From NCBI RefSeq assembly GCF_030811655.1, contig NZ_JAUSRE010000021.1, positions 24,163-88,162 of the forward strand: a stretch of 64,000 nucleotides of DNA. The letters run 5' to 3'. This document shows positions 52,039 through 61,270 of this stretch, in pieces (position 1 is the first letter of the stretch; each line of letters starts with the position of its first letter). Source of the DNA: Pseudarthrobacter enclensis. GTDB lineage: Bacteria > Actinomycetota > Actinomycetes > Actinomycetales > Micrococcaceae. The notes under the pieces are model-generated. The model ran no database searches. It saw nothing but the letters and a program-made list of their open reading frames with translations, and was not told where the DNA came from. Made by a program: the position numbers and the translations under genes.

Positions 52039-53025
52039 ATGAATAAGAAAATCGCCCGGACTGCTGGTGTATTTGCCAGCGTTGGAATTATGTCGGCTGC
52101 AGTCGTAGGCTGCGGCAATACTGCTGGCGCCCAATCGGGCGCCGGGTATCCGAGCGAGAAGATCCGCTTCATTATTCCCTATGCTGCCGGAGGACCGACC
52201 GATGTAACGGCCCGCGCTCTTGCTCCTTGCCTGGGCAAGGAGCTTGGGCAGTCGGTGGTCGCCGAGAACGTAGCGGGCGGTTCCGGGGCGCTGGGAATGC
52301 AGAAGCTGATCAGCTCGAAAGCTGACGGATATACAGTGGCGATTGTGTCGACGGGAATGACTGTTCTGACACCGCTGGTCAACGGTCTTGATTATTCGAA
52401 GGAGGACATCACTCCAATCGGAGTGATTTCCCATGTACCGATGAATCTGGTGGTCGGGAAAGACTCGCCCTACAAGGACGCCAAGGCGTTCATCGCTGCA
52501 GCCAAGGCTAATCCCGGCAAGCTCAACGTCGGTGTATCCGGCGCCTCCACACCCCAGGCCATTGAGTTGCAGCGGCTCGAGGAACAGTACGGAGTGGATA
52601 TCACGGTGGTGCCTTTCGATGGCAGCGCGGGGGCGACGACAGCACTGTTGGGCGGCCACGCGGACGCGGCGTTCATCAACGATGCTCCCGAAGTATCTGA
52701 CCGGATCGAGGACGGTTCGTTTAAGGCGCTTGCGGTCTCCTCTGAAGAGCGGCAGAAGCATCTGCCGGACACTCCCACCCTCGTCGAACTCGGCTACCCT
52801 GACCTGACCCTGGCCGTCACCACATACGCCCTGGCCGGCCCTGCCGGGCTGCCGGAGGAGGCAACCTCCAAGCTTGCGGGGAGCTTGGAGACGTGCCTCA
52901 AGGACTCGAAGACGGTCGAGATCATCGGGGAACGCTTTGTCCCTGAGAAGTTTGATGACGCCGAGACTCTCAAGGGGATCCTCGACGAGGGTGCCACGGT
53001 CTACAAGACCATGCTGAAGAAGTAA
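52039..53025 (+). CDS. tctC: Tripartite tricarboxylate transporter substrate-binding lipoprotein TctC
   Basis: The product is 328 residues with a lipoprotein signal (SAAVVGCGN, lipid Cys25). It has the Bug/TctC fold: IRFIIPYAAGGPTDVTARAL, then VAENVAGGSGALGMQKLISS and FDGSAGATTALLGGHADAA. It would bind a carboxylic acid outside the membrane and pass it to TctAB. The three genes are complete and in the order C-B-A. Which acid is bound cannot be told, because Bug proteins vary widely. Confidence 0.9.
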   Translation: MNKKIARTAGVFASVGIMSAAVVGCGNTAGAQSGAGYPSEKIRFIIPYAAGGPTDVTARALAPCLGKELGQSVVAENVAGGSGALGMQKLISSKADGYTVAIVSTGMTVLTPLVNGLDYSKEDITPIGVISHVPMNLVVGKDSPYKDAKAFIAAAKANPGKLNVGVSGASTPQAIELQRLEEQYGVDITVVPFDGSAGATTALLGGHADAAFINDAPEVSDRIEDGSFKALAVSSEERQKHLPDTPTLVELGYPDLTLAVTTYALAGPAGLPEEATSKLAGSLETCLKDSKTVEIIGERFVPEKFDDAETLKGILDEGATVYKTMLKK

Positions 53026-53051
53026 GCCGCAAAAAGGGGATGCAGAGCATC

Positions 53052-53570
53052 ATGACTTCCACGACAGGGAGCAAAGCAGCACAGGAGGTCACGGTGTTCA
53101 CAAATCGGGCCCGTTCACAATGGCCCCGTGTCATTCCGATCATCTTGCTGTTGGTCGGTGTGGCCGCCATGATTGGTGCCTACCAGCTGTCACTGGGGCA
53201 GCTGAACCAGCCGGGGGCCGGTTTATGGCCCTTCATCGTCGGAGCGTTTCTGACCCTAACCGCCGCCGTTCTCTTCTTTGTCCAGGACCCGTCGGAATGC
53301 GAGCAGTGGAATCGCCGTGCCCTGGGAATTGTCGCGGGTTTGGCAAGTCTTGGACTGTTCATCGTACTTTTCCAGATGATCGGGTTTCTCATCCCGGCGT
53401 TCCTTATGCTCGCTCTGTGGCTGAAGACCTTTGGCGAGGAACCGTGGCGGCTGGCAGTGCCGCTCGCCGTCGCCGGAGCGGTGGTCATGCATTTTCTTTT
53501 CGTAGTGGCGTTGGGCGTTCCTTTCCCGAAGGACATCGTCGTTACACTCTTCTCGGCTTTGGGAGTCTGA
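53052..53570 (+). CDS. tctB: Tripartite tricarboxylate transporter small membrane subunit TctB
   Basis: The product is 172 residues from ATG 53052, 12 bases after AAGGGG; ATG 53040 lies directly on that site. Four transmembrane helices are visible (for example VIPIILLLVGVAAMIGAYQL and LGIVAGLASLGLFIVLF). GQLNQPGAGLWPFIVGAFL is the family's conserved stretch. It ends one base before the TctA start. Confidence 0.87.
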   Translation: MTSTTGSKAAQEVTVFTNRARSQWPRVIPIILLLVGVAAMIGAYQLSLGQLNQPGAGLWPFIVGAFLTLTAAVLFFVQDPSECEQWNRRALGIVAGLASLGLFIVLFQMIGFLIPAFLMLALWLKTFGEEPWRLAVPLAVAGAVVMHFLFVVALGVPFPKDIVVTLFSALGV

Positions 53571-53571
53571 T

Positions 53572-55086
53572 ATGGACGCGTTGAACAATCTTGCCCTAGG
53601 GTTCTCGGTGGCATTTGACCCCATGAACCTGTTGTACGTGTTCATCGGCGTGGTTGTGGGTACTGCCATCGGCGTCCTGCCCGGGCTGGGGCCAACGGCC
53701 ACGATCGCGCTTCTTCTGCCCGTGACGCTCACCCTTGACCCGACTGCTGCCGTCATCCTGCTGGCCGGTATCTATTACGGTTCCATGTACGGGGGAACAA
53801 TCACTTCGGTGCTGCTGAGGCTGCCCGGTGAAGCCGCCTCCGTAGTGACGACCTTTGACGGCTATCAAATGGCCAGGCAGGGGCGTGCAGGGCCGGCTCT
53901 CGGAATCTCCGCGATTGGTTCGTTCGTCGGCGGAACCGTGTCCGTCATCGGCTTGGTGTTGCTTGCTCCCGTGCTTGCCGATGCGGCACTTGCTTTCGGC
54001 CCTCCGGCTTTCGTGGCGCTCATGGTACTCGGGCTCTTCCTCGTGACCTCCTTGGGCACAGGATCCACGATCAAGGCGCTGTGTATGGCTGCCGTGGGGC
54101 TCCTGCTTTCAGCTATCGGCCAGGATTTGGTGACGGGCAAGCCGCGGTTCACTTTCGGTCAGACGTCGCTGTTTGATGGGTTGGACTTTGTGGCCGTCTC
54201 CATGGGTCTGTTCGGTGTCGGGGAGATTCTGTATAACCTGGAGCAGACGGAAAAAGTACAGGCGTTCACCTCAAAGATCAAGAACATCTGGCCTTCCCGA
54301 AAGGATCTTAAGGATTCGTCAGGTGCTATTGCACGTGGTTCTGTACTTGGCTTCTTCATCGGCATCCTTCCGGGTGGCGGCGGTGTGCTTTCCTCACTGG
54401 CGTCCTATGCCATGGAGAAACGCCGGGCCAAAGATCCCAGCAGATTCGGGCATGGCGCTATCGAAGGAGTCGCCGGGCCCGAAACCGCCAATAACGCCTC
54501 CTCGACGTCCGGGTTCATCCCGCTGCTCGTGCTTGGAATCCCCTCGAACGTGGTTCTTGCCTTGCTGTTCGGGGCCTTGCTGGTCCACGGCATTACGCCC
54601 GGACCGCAGATGATGACCAATCATCCTGAGGTTTTCTGGGGCGTTATCGCGTCCATGTTCATCGGCAACCTGATGTTGCTTGCGCTGAACATTCCCTTGG
54701 TCGGGTTCTTCGTCCAGATGCTCCGGATCCGGGCCGGCATCCTCGTCACCTTCGCCGTGCTGGTTGTCATGGTCGGTGTCTTCTCGATCAGCAATGATGT
54801 GTTCGACATGTGGGTGGTGCTCGTGTTCGGCATCATCGGTTGGATCATGAAAAAGACGGGGTTTGACCCCGGACCCCTGGTGCTTGCCTTCGTTCTTGGA
54901 CCGATCCTGGAGAGTTCCGTACGGCAGTCGCTCCTGCTCTCTGGCGGCAGTTTCACCATCTTCGTTACAGACCCGATCTCACTGACTATCTTCATAGCAC
55001 TGGGCGCTGGCGTGATCCTCGGATTTGTTGGCAGAGGCCGCCGGCGCCTGGTGGCAAACAAGCAGGAGAAGGTGGCGGCCGAATAG
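53572..55086 (+). CDS. tctA: Tripartite tricarboxylate transporter large membrane subunit TctA
   Basis: The product is 504 residues with about 11-12 transmembrane segments. The TctA signature GTAIGVLPGLGPTATIALLL is near residue 30 and its repeat FFIGILPGGGGVLSSLASYA lies in the second half. GIYYGSMYGGTITSVLLRLP is also diagnostic. It is the channel part of the sodium- or proton-driven importer. The PrpD-like gene starts 66 bp downstream on the same strand, so it probably shares the operon. Confidence 0.92.
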   Translation: MDALNNLALGFSVAFDPMNLLYVFIGVVVGTAIGVLPGLGPTATIALLLPVTLTLDPTAAVILLAGIYYGSMYGGTITSVLLRLPGEAASVVTTFDGYQMARQGRAGPALGISAIGSFVGGTVSVIGLVLLAPVLADAALAFGPPAFVALMVLGLFLVTSLGTGSTIKALCMAAVGLLLSAIGQDLVTGKPRFTFGQTSLFDGLDFVAVSMGLFGVGEILYNLEQTEKVQAFTSKIKNIWPSRKDLKDSSGAIARGSVLGFFIGILPGGGGVLSSLASYAMEKRRAKDPSRFGHGAIEGVAGPETANNASSTSGFIPLLVLGIPSNVVLALLFGALLVHGITPGPQMMTNHPEVFWGVIASMFIGNLMLLALNIPLVGFFVQMLRIRAGILVTFAVLVVMVGVFSISNDVFDMWVVLVFGIIGWIMKKTGFDPGPLVLAFVLGPILESSVRQSLLLSGGSFTIFVTDPISLTIFIALGAGVILGFVGRGRRRLVANKQEKVAAE

Positions 55087-55152
55087 CGGACTGCATTTGA
55101 GCCGGTGATCCCTCCATGAGGATGCCATTTCATCAGGACAGGAAGTTGTGCC

Positions 55153-56583
55153 GTGATCGCTGAAGGCAAACCATCCATCATCGCCGCACTGGCGGCCTAT
55201 CTTGAGGGCCTGTGCTACGAGGAATTGCCGCCGGCTGTTGTCGAACAGGCCAAGACCGTTCTCTGCCATAACCTCATTGTTGCCCTGGGGGCGCGAAACC
55301 TTAGCGTTCCCGGGCAGGACCGGGTGGCGTGGCCGGATGGTGCGCCCCGCGCGGCGACAGCGACCCGGCTGACAGATGGCCTGCGCGGTCCGAATGAGGC
55401 GAGCGTTTACACGAACTCATTGCTTATGGGAGCGCGCGCCCAGCACGATGAGCACCCCGGATCGGTAAGTCATTTCGGCAGTTGCGTGATACCGCCGCTG
55501 TTGGCCGTGGCGGAGAACCGATCCTTGGATGGCCGCGCATTCCTTGTCGCCATGGTTGCAGGCTACCAAGTGGGCGCCGCCATAGGCCGGAGTTCGGTAG
55601 CGGCTACCACGCGGCGGGGTTTCCGCCCCACGGGCTTGTACGGTCCTTTTGCCGGGGCGGGCGCCGTCGCTAAAGCGTGCGGGGGAGGGCCGACGCAAAT
55701 TGCCAACGCGCTTGCCATCGCGGCCAGCTCCTCCGCAGGCATCACGCAAATGTGGCAACGCGGAACTGACGAATGGCGTTATCAGACAGCTGCAGCCGCC
55801 AAGAACGGGTTTAACGCCGCAATGCTGGCAGAGGGTGGAGCGCTGGGCGCACCTGATGCATTGGAAGGAACCGCGGGTTTTTACAGGGCCTTTGCAGATG
55901 TAGAGTGCACGGACCGGGATATGATCCTGGGCGGTTTAAGGAACTGGGCGATCAGCGAAGTGATTCTCAAGCCCTTCCCTGTTTGCGCGATCAACCAGGC
56001 TGCCGTTCAGAGAGTTCTCGAACTCAGAAGAACACATGGATTCACTGCCGGTGACGTCGTCGACATCGCCGTCCGTGTGGCCCCCAGTGACAGGAGTTAC
56101 CCCGGAGTCGATTCGCCGGGCTGTCCGTCCACACCTACGGCCGCCATGATGAGCATGCAGTTCTCCCTGGGTGTGGCGCTCGTCCACGGAAGCGTCGATG
56201 TCAGCCATCTGGCGGAGCACGCAGATCCGGCCGTGCTGAGGGCTGCTGCAAAGGTCAGATTTGAGACCGGGCCTGAACAAGCCCTGGATACGAGGCCAGC
56301 CCGACGGGCGGATCATCGGGCGGCAGTGCAGATCCGCTTGCTTGACGGCCGCTGCATCAGTTCGGGCCCTGCTCGTGCGGTCGAGTACGACCGGGGTGGT
56401 GTTCTGGACCTGGCCCGCGATCTCCTGCCAGCCTCCGGACTTTCGTGGGAGGCCATGGAAGCCTTGACGAAGTTTGTATTCACCATGGAGGACCACGCCG
56501 ACGCGGCACAGCTCTTGACACTGTGCAATCTTTCCCGGCTGGGGGAAGGGACGGCGGCCCCATTGCAGGGTTCGTTGTCCTAA
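55153..56583 (+). CDS. MmgE/PrpD family protein
   Basis: The product is 476 residues from a GTG. The family pattern is clear: GPNEASVYTNSLLMGARAQH, HFGSCVIPPLLAVAE, FRPTGLYGPFAGAGAVAKA and LKPFPVCAINQAAVQRVLEL. Members include 2-methylcitrate dehydratase, cis-aconitate decarboxylase and iminodisuccinate epimerase. A gene after a tricarboxylate transporter suggests it acts on the imported acid, as a dehydratase or isomerase. The exact reaction is unknown. Residues expected in true PrpD were not verified. Confidence 0.85.
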   Translation: MIAEGKPSIIAALAAYLEGLCYEELPPAVVEQAKTVLCHNLIVALGARNLSVPGQDRVAWPDGAPRAATATRLTDGLRGPNEASVYTNSLLMGARAQHDEHPGSVSHFGSCVIPPLLAVAENRSLDGRAFLVAMVAGYQVGAAIGRSSVAATTRRGFRPTGLYGPFAGAGAVAKACGGGPTQIANALAIAASSSAGITQMWQRGTDEWRYQTAAAAKNGFNAAMLAEGGALGAPDALEGTAGFYRAFADVECTDRDMILGGLRNWAISEVILKPFPVCAINQAAVQRVLELRRTHGFTAGDVVDIAVRVAPSDRSYPGVDSPGCPSTPTAAMMSMQFSLGVALVHGSVDVSHLAEHADPAVLRAAAKVRFETGPEQALDTRPARRADHRAAVQIRLLDGRCISSGPARAVEYDRGGVLDLARDLLPASGLSWEAMEALTKFVFTMEDHADAAQLLTLCNLSRLGEGTAAPLQGSLS

Positions 56584-56595
56584 CGCCCGCAAGGG

Positions 56596-57552
56596 CTACG
56601 GAGTCAGGACGATCTTGCCCGTCGTGCGTCCGGTCTCGCCCATTTGGTGGGCCGTCCGAGCGTCTGACAACGGTAGGACGGCCGATACATGGGGGCGAAG
56701 CTCTCCCGAATCAACCAGGCGGCCCAGCGCCTTCAGCCCTTCGCCGTCGGGTTCGACGACCACCAAGATGTACCGGACGCCGGCGGCGGACGCTGCTGCC
56801 GACGTGGGGGCGTGCCAACGGGGAATCAAAGAAACGAGGATACCGCCGGGGCGCAGAGCGCCAATGGAGTGCTGTCCTGTTTCGCCGCCAATGGGATCGA
56901 TAACAATGTCTACCTTGTCAAGGCTTTGGGCGATGTCGGTCTCGGTGTAGTCCAGCACTTCATCGGCTCCAAGGCCCCGTACGAACTCATGTTTGGATCC
57001 TCGGGCAGTGCCGATGACGTACGCTCCCAAAGCCTTCGCAATCTGTACAGCCAGATGACCGACGCCGCCGGCCGCCGCATGGATGAGGACGCGTTGGCCG
57101 GCCCGCACACTGGCGGCATCAACCAGGGACTGCCACGCGGTAAGACCGGCCAAAGGAAGCGCAGCCGCGTGGACATGGTCCAAACCCGTGGGCTTGCGGG
57201 CGAACTGCCGGGCCGGCCCGGCAACATACTCCGCGTAGGCACCGGCCTGTTGAGGAAACAAAGGCATTCCGAAGACTTCATCACCAGGACGGAAGAGAAC
57301 CGAACCTTCGGCCACTTCCTCAACAACACCGGAGACATCAAACCCCAGGATCGGCGGGTTCTTCCACAGCTTCCTGCCGCCGGTAGCGCGGCTCTTCCAA
57401 TCCGTGGGGTTCACCCCAATCGCTTGGACCCGAACCAGCACTTCACCTGGCTGCGGCGAGGGCCGGTCCACCTCGATTTCGCGGAGAACCTCGGGCGGAC
57501 CCCAGACGGCGGGGCTAACCGCCCGCATGCGCGACTGGTTTTCTACGCTCAT
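56596..57552 (-). CDS. NADP-dependent quinone oxidoreductase-like MDR protein
   Basis: The product is 318 residues. It is a zinc-free MDR enzyme: GVNPTDWKSRATGG, ILGFDVSGVVEEV, LIHAAAGGVGHLAVQIAKAL and VIDPIGGETGQHS. It is only distantly like the MDR protein at 49968-50945. It may reduce an unsaturated ketone feeding the monooxygenase pathway, or detoxify aldehydes. It diverges from the hydrolase/monooxygenase operon across a 140-bp promoter with a long dyad. Confidence 0.87.
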   Translation of the reverse strand: MSVENQSRMRAVSPAVWGPPEVLREIEVDRPSPQPGEVLVRVQAIGVNPTDWKSRATGGRKLWKNPPILGFDVSGVVEEVAEGSVLFRPGDEVFGMPLFPQQAGAYAEYVAGPARQFARKPTGLDHVHAAALPLAGLTAWQSLVDAASVRAGQRVLIHAAAGGVGHLAVQIAKALGAYVIGTARGSKHEFVRGLGADEVLDYTETDIAQSLDKVDIVIDPIGGETGQHSIGALRPGGILVSLIPRWHAPTSAAASAAGVRYILVVVEPDGEGLKALGRLVDSGELRPHVSAVLPLSDARTAHQMGETGRTTGKIVLTP

Positions 57553-57618
57553 GAAACAACACTCCCTTGGCCAGGACCATATTTTTGGGTTGTGAGCAGC
57601 ACCACAACCATGATCTAA

Positions 57619-57650
57619 TGATAGTACACTTCATTGTGAGTGCTCTATCA
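57619..57650. promoter_or_regulatory. 32-bp imperfect inverted repeat between divergent operons
   Basis: The outer arms are TGATAG and CTATCA, with inner CACT/AGTG matches. It lies just upstream of the alpha/beta hydrolase and opposite the MDR gene. It is the likely operator of the TetR repressor encoded at 61271-61954 in the same gene group. Confidence 0.55.
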
Positions 57651-57692
57651 AAAGTTTAGATGGTCCCGCAGCGCGTGGTGAAAGGAAGCAGC

Positions 57693-58547
57693 GTGAGTTT
57701 TTATCCGGGCATAACGGAGGGCACCGTCAGAGCTGACGGTGTGGAGGTCAAGTATTACGACTCGGGCGAGAAGCCCGGCGGTGGGGCGCCCATCGTCCTG
57801 CTCCACGGGACAGGAGGAAGCGCGGAAAACAACTTCGCGGCCCTGCTGCCTATGTTGTCGTTCCGGCACCGCGTGATCGCCCTCGATTTCGTCGACGAAA
57901 TTCCGGAAGAATCCGGGCCGCTGGCCCTGGACCACTTTGTCAGTCAGGCATCAGCAGTTATCAACAAACTTTCGCCGGGCAGGCCGGTGACGCTGGTGGG
58001 CTATTCCCTTGGGGCCGTCGTCGCTGCCCTGGTGGCAGCCGAACAGCCCGAACTGGTCCGGAACCTTGTCCTGGTCGCGGGGTGGATGAAGACGGACGAG
58101 CAGCAGAAACTGCGAAACTCCGTCTGGCAGCAGCTCCACGATTCGCAATCCGCGGCATTGGCAGAGTTCATGCTCCTCACCGCCTTCAGCTCCCGCTTCG
58201 TGGCCACACGCCCGCCGGCCGAACTCCAAAAGCTCATTGCAGGCATTAAGGCAGGCCCCAGCCGGGCGCGCAAGATGCGCGTCAACAGAACCGTGGATAT
58301 ATCCGCCAAACTCTCAGCTGTCCGGGCACGGACGCTGGTCATCGGATGCTCCGATGACCAGATGGCACCCATTCGGCACAGCCACGCGCTGTTCGGTGCG
58401 ATTGATGACTCGCGCTTTGTCGAAATTTCCAGCGGCCACGCAGTGGTCCATGAGCGGCCCGCCGAACTTTTCACCCGGATCGACAATTTCGTCCAAGGAC
58501 ATGCTTCCGATGATGCCGGGGCCGTGCTGGCTCCCGTCCACGCGTAA
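57693..58547 (+). CDS. Alpha/beta hydrolase
   Basis: The product is 284 residues from GTG 57693 with AAAGGAAG five bases upstream; the in-frame ATG 57660 has no ribosome site. The nucleophile is Ser105 in LVGYSLGAVV, the oxyanion loop is VLLHGTGGSAEN, the acid is in GCSDDQMAP and the histidine in SGHAVVHERP. It lies 27 bp before a Baeyer-Villiger monooxygenase, so it most likely hydrolyses the ester or lactone that this enzyme makes. Confidence 0.88.
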   Translation: MSFYPGITEGTVRADGVEVKYYDSGEKPGGGAPIVLLHGTGGSAENNFAALLPMLSFRHRVIALDFVDEIPEESGPLALDHFVSQASAVINKLSPGRPVTLVGYSLGAVVAALVAAEQPELVRNLVLVAGWMKTDEQQKLRNSVWQQLHDSQSAALAEFMLLTAFSSRFVATRPPAELQKLIAGIKAGPSRARKMRVNRTVDISAKLSAVRARTLVIGCSDDQMAPIRHSHALFGAIDDSRFVEISSGHAVVHERPAELFTRIDNFVQGHASDDAGAVLAPVHA

Positions 58548-58574
58548 GCAGAATCACAGAAACGAGGACTACCG

Positions 58575-60131
58575 ATGACAACGCCTGACACCGCAGTAAC
58601 TTCCGAAGCCGGCCGCAGCCACGAAAATGATCCATTGAACAACGTCGATGTGATCATCATCGGCACCGGTTTCTCCGGCCTTGGCATGGGCATTCAACTG
58701 GTTCGTGAGAATAACAAGTCGTTCGTCATGCTTGAGCGCGCTGCCGATGTCGGCGGGACCTGGCGTGATAACACCTATCCGGGCGCGGCGTGCGACATTC
58801 AGTCACATCTGTATTCGTACTCCTTTCGCCCCAACCCGGACTGGTCGCGGGTCTACGCCACCCAGCCCGAAATTCTTCAGTATCTGCAGGCTGCCGCCCG
58901 CGAAGAAGGACTCATCCCGCATATCCGTTTTGGGGCTGAAGTGCTGGACGCCCGCTGGGACGAAACCCAGGAACGCTGGATCGTCTCCACACCACGGGGA
59001 ACCTTCGCCGGTAAGTCCCTGATCACGGCGTCCGGCCACCTCTCGGATCCAAAATTCCCCAACATCAAGGGAATAGACGGTTTCACAGGCGAGATCTTCC
59101 ATTCGGCGCAGTGGGACCACAGTGTCGAGCTGGAGGGCAAACGCATCGGAGTGGTCGGGTCAGGCGCATCCGCGATCCAGATCGTTCCGGAAATCGCGGA
59201 AACTGCCACTCATCTGACAGTCTTTCAGCGCTCCGCCCCATACGTCATACCCCGCTTGGACTACTTCTATACCGACGCCGAGCGCGGAATGTTCCGCAAG
59301 TTTCCCCACACTGCACAGGCGATCAGGGATGAGCTTTTCTGGGGCAACGAGGCCCGGTTCCCCCAGCGCAGGGGCGTCCCTGCTTTCATCGACCAGATCA
59401 CCGAAGTCGCCGACAACCACCGCAAAACCCAGGTTACGGACCCGGTCCTGTACAAACAGCTCACCCCGGACTACGCAATCGGCTGCAAGCGGATCCTGAT
59501 ATCCAACGATTACTACCCCGCCCTGGGCCGACCCAACGTCACCTTGGAGACGGACGGAATCAGCCACATTGAAGGGAACGCCGTCATCACCAGCACCGGC
59601 GAACGCCACGAGCTGGACGTCCTCATCCTCAGCACCGGATTCGAGGCAAGCGACCTTCCCATTTCCCACCGGATCTACGGCAAATCCGGCGCCTCACTCG
59701 CAGAGCATTGGAGCAACGGCGGACAGGCCTACGCGTGCACCACGGTCAGCGGCTTTCCAAACCTTTTTGTGATGCTTGGACCGAACACCGGCCTGGGCGC
59801 AGGATCGATCATCTATATGGCCGAAACACAGATTTCCTACATAGCGGGGGCCCTAAAATACATGCGGGAGAACTCCGTTTCTTCCCTCGAGGTAACCGCC
59901 GAGGCTGAGGAAGAGTACGTAAAAACCATTGATGAACGAGCCCAAGGCACCGTCTGGCTATCGGGCGGCTGCGAAAGCTGGTACGTGGACCCCCGGAACG
60001 GCCGGCTGACCACGCTTTGGCCGGACTTCATGAGCCAATTCCGGAAGGAAAACGGGACCTTCAAGGATGCCGCTTACGTTGTGAAGACCCATGCAAACCA
60101 AGGCCAGCCGATGTTCGCCGGCGGACGATGA
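58575..60131 (+). CDS. Baeyer-Villiger flavin monooxygenase
   Basis: The product is 518 residues with two Rossmann motifs: GTGFSGLGMG near residue 30 for FAD and VGSGASAIQ near 194-202 for NADPH. Between them lies the Baeyer-Villiger fingerprint FTGEIFHSAQWD (F170 to D181; FxGxxxHxxxW[P/D]). GGTWRDNTYPGAACDIQSHL follows the first. Type I enzymes like this insert one oxygen next to a ketone to give an ester or lactone. Cyclohexanone-, steroid- and acetophenone-type members cannot be told apart here. Its stop overlaps the Ldh2 gene start (ATGA). Confidence 0.92.
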   Translation: MTTPDTAVTSEAGRSHENDPLNNVDVIIIGTGFSGLGMGIQLVRENNKSFVMLERAADVGGTWRDNTYPGAACDIQSHLYSYSFRPNPDWSRVYATQPEILQYLQAAAREEGLIPHIRFGAEVLDARWDETQERWIVSTPRGTFAGKSLITASGHLSDPKFPNIKGIDGFTGEIFHSAQWDHSVELEGKRIGVVGSGASAIQIVPEIAETATHLTVFQRSAPYVIPRLDYFYTDAERGMFRKFPHTAQAIRDELFWGNEARFPQRRGVPAFIDQITEVADNHRKTQVTDPVLYKQLTPDYAIGCKRILISNDYYPALGRPNVTLETDGISHIEGNAVITSTGERHELDVLILSTGFEASDLPISHRIYGKSGASLAEHWSNGGQAYACTTVSGFPNLFVMLGPNTGLGAGSIIYMAETQISYIAGALKYMRENSVSSLEVTAEAEEEYVKTIDERAQGTVWLSGGCESWYVDPRNGRLTTLWPDFMSQFRKENGTFKDAAYVVKTHANQGQPMFAGGR

Positions 60132-61222
60132 CCATGTCCGCAGACATGGTTTCAGTTCAGGAGTCCTGGCTTCGGTCGATGGTCGAGCGCATCTTCGGCT
60201 CGCTGGGCTACTCCCCGGCTTCGGCGGCAAGCGTCACCGATTCGCTGGTGGAGGCGGACCTCCGCGGTGTTCGGTCCCACGGCACGATGCGGGTACCTAT
60301 GTACGTTGAGCGCATCCGCGCCGGCTCAGTCTCTCAGTATGAGCGGGCGGAGGTGGTGCGGGAGCAGGGCGCGGTTTGTGTACTGGATGCCCGGCACGCC
60401 CTCGGTTCGCTGACGTCTGACCAGGCGATGGCGCTGGCCATGGAGAAAGCTGGGACGTTCGGCGTGGGTGCCGTCTCAGTCAGACACGGCTTTCACTTCG
60501 GGGCCGCATCCCGGTACGTGCTGCAGGCAGCGAACGCCGGCTACGTCGGCATAGCCGCTGCAAACACGCGCCCGCTCATGGCCGCCATCGGCGGCGCAGA
60601 AGCCGTCGTCGGCAACAATCCGCTGGCCATCGGCGCGCCGAGCGCCGACGGACTCCACCTCGTTCTTGACATGGCCCTCTCAGAAGCGGCATTCGGTAAA
60701 ATCAAATCAGCTGAGCAGAACGGGACCCGCATCCCGGAATCCTGGGCGACAGGGCCGGACGGATCCTCGACAACCGACCCCGCCGAAGCGATCCGCGGAC
60801 TCTTGCTTCCCATGGGCGGCCCCAAGGGCTTTGGCCTGGCCATGATGGTGGATGTCCTCACCGGAATACTCGGCGGCGGCACATGGGGTGGAGGGGTTCA
60901 AGGCCTGTATACCGGGCCCGAAAAACCCAACGACTGTTCCCACTTCTTCCTGGCACTGAATATCGGGGCCTTCACGGACCCGGACGAATTCCGCCATCAG
61001 GTGGCCACCATGGCTGATCGGGTGCGCACCTCCCGCCGCGCACCCGGTGTCAACGCCTTGTTCACTCCCGGCGAGCCCGAGTTGAACACCCGCGAATCGG
61101 CCGGAGAAGGCAAGGTCTTCATCGACGCAGCCGTCGCCGAAGAACTCGTAAACCTGGAGCGCTCACTCGGCAGCCCCAGCCCCAAGGTCCCCGAGTCGAT
61201 AGCCTCCCCGGGCGGGTTCTGA
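60128..61222 (+). CDS. Ldh2-family NAD(P)-dependent oxidoreductase (malate/L-lactate dehydrogenase type)
   Basis: The product is 364 residues from ATG 60128, which overlaps the monooxygenase stop. Signatures are VEADLRGVRSHGTMR near residue 42, GHFGAAS-like HGFHFGAASRY and GGAEAVVGNNPLAIGAPS, then LPMGGPKGFGLAMMVDVL. The fold oxidises 2-hydroxy acids or reduces 2-oxo acids or cyclic imines. In this operon it may act on a 2-hydroxy acid from the ester hydrolysis step. That is inference. Confidence 0.86.
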   Translation: MTMSADMVSVQESWLRSMVERIFGSLGYSPASAASVTDSLVEADLRGVRSHGTMRVPMYVERIRAGSVSQYERAEVVREQGAVCVLDARHALGSLTSDQAMALAMEKAGTFGVGAVSVRHGFHFGAASRYVLQAANAGYVGIAAANTRPLMAAIGGAEAVVGNNPLAIGAPSADGLHLVLDMALSEAAFGKIKSAEQNGTRIPESWATGPDGSSTTDPAEAIRGLLLPMGGPKGFGLAMMVDVLTGILGGGTWGGGVQGLYTGPEKPNDCSHFFLALNIGAFTDPDEFRHQVATMADRVRTSRRAPGVNALFTPGEPELNTRESAGEGKVFIDAAVAEELVNLERSLGSPSPKVPESIASPGGF

Positions 61223-61270
61223 TTTACTGGGTTGAATGTTTCGGATCAGACTCTCAAAGGGGCAGCACTC

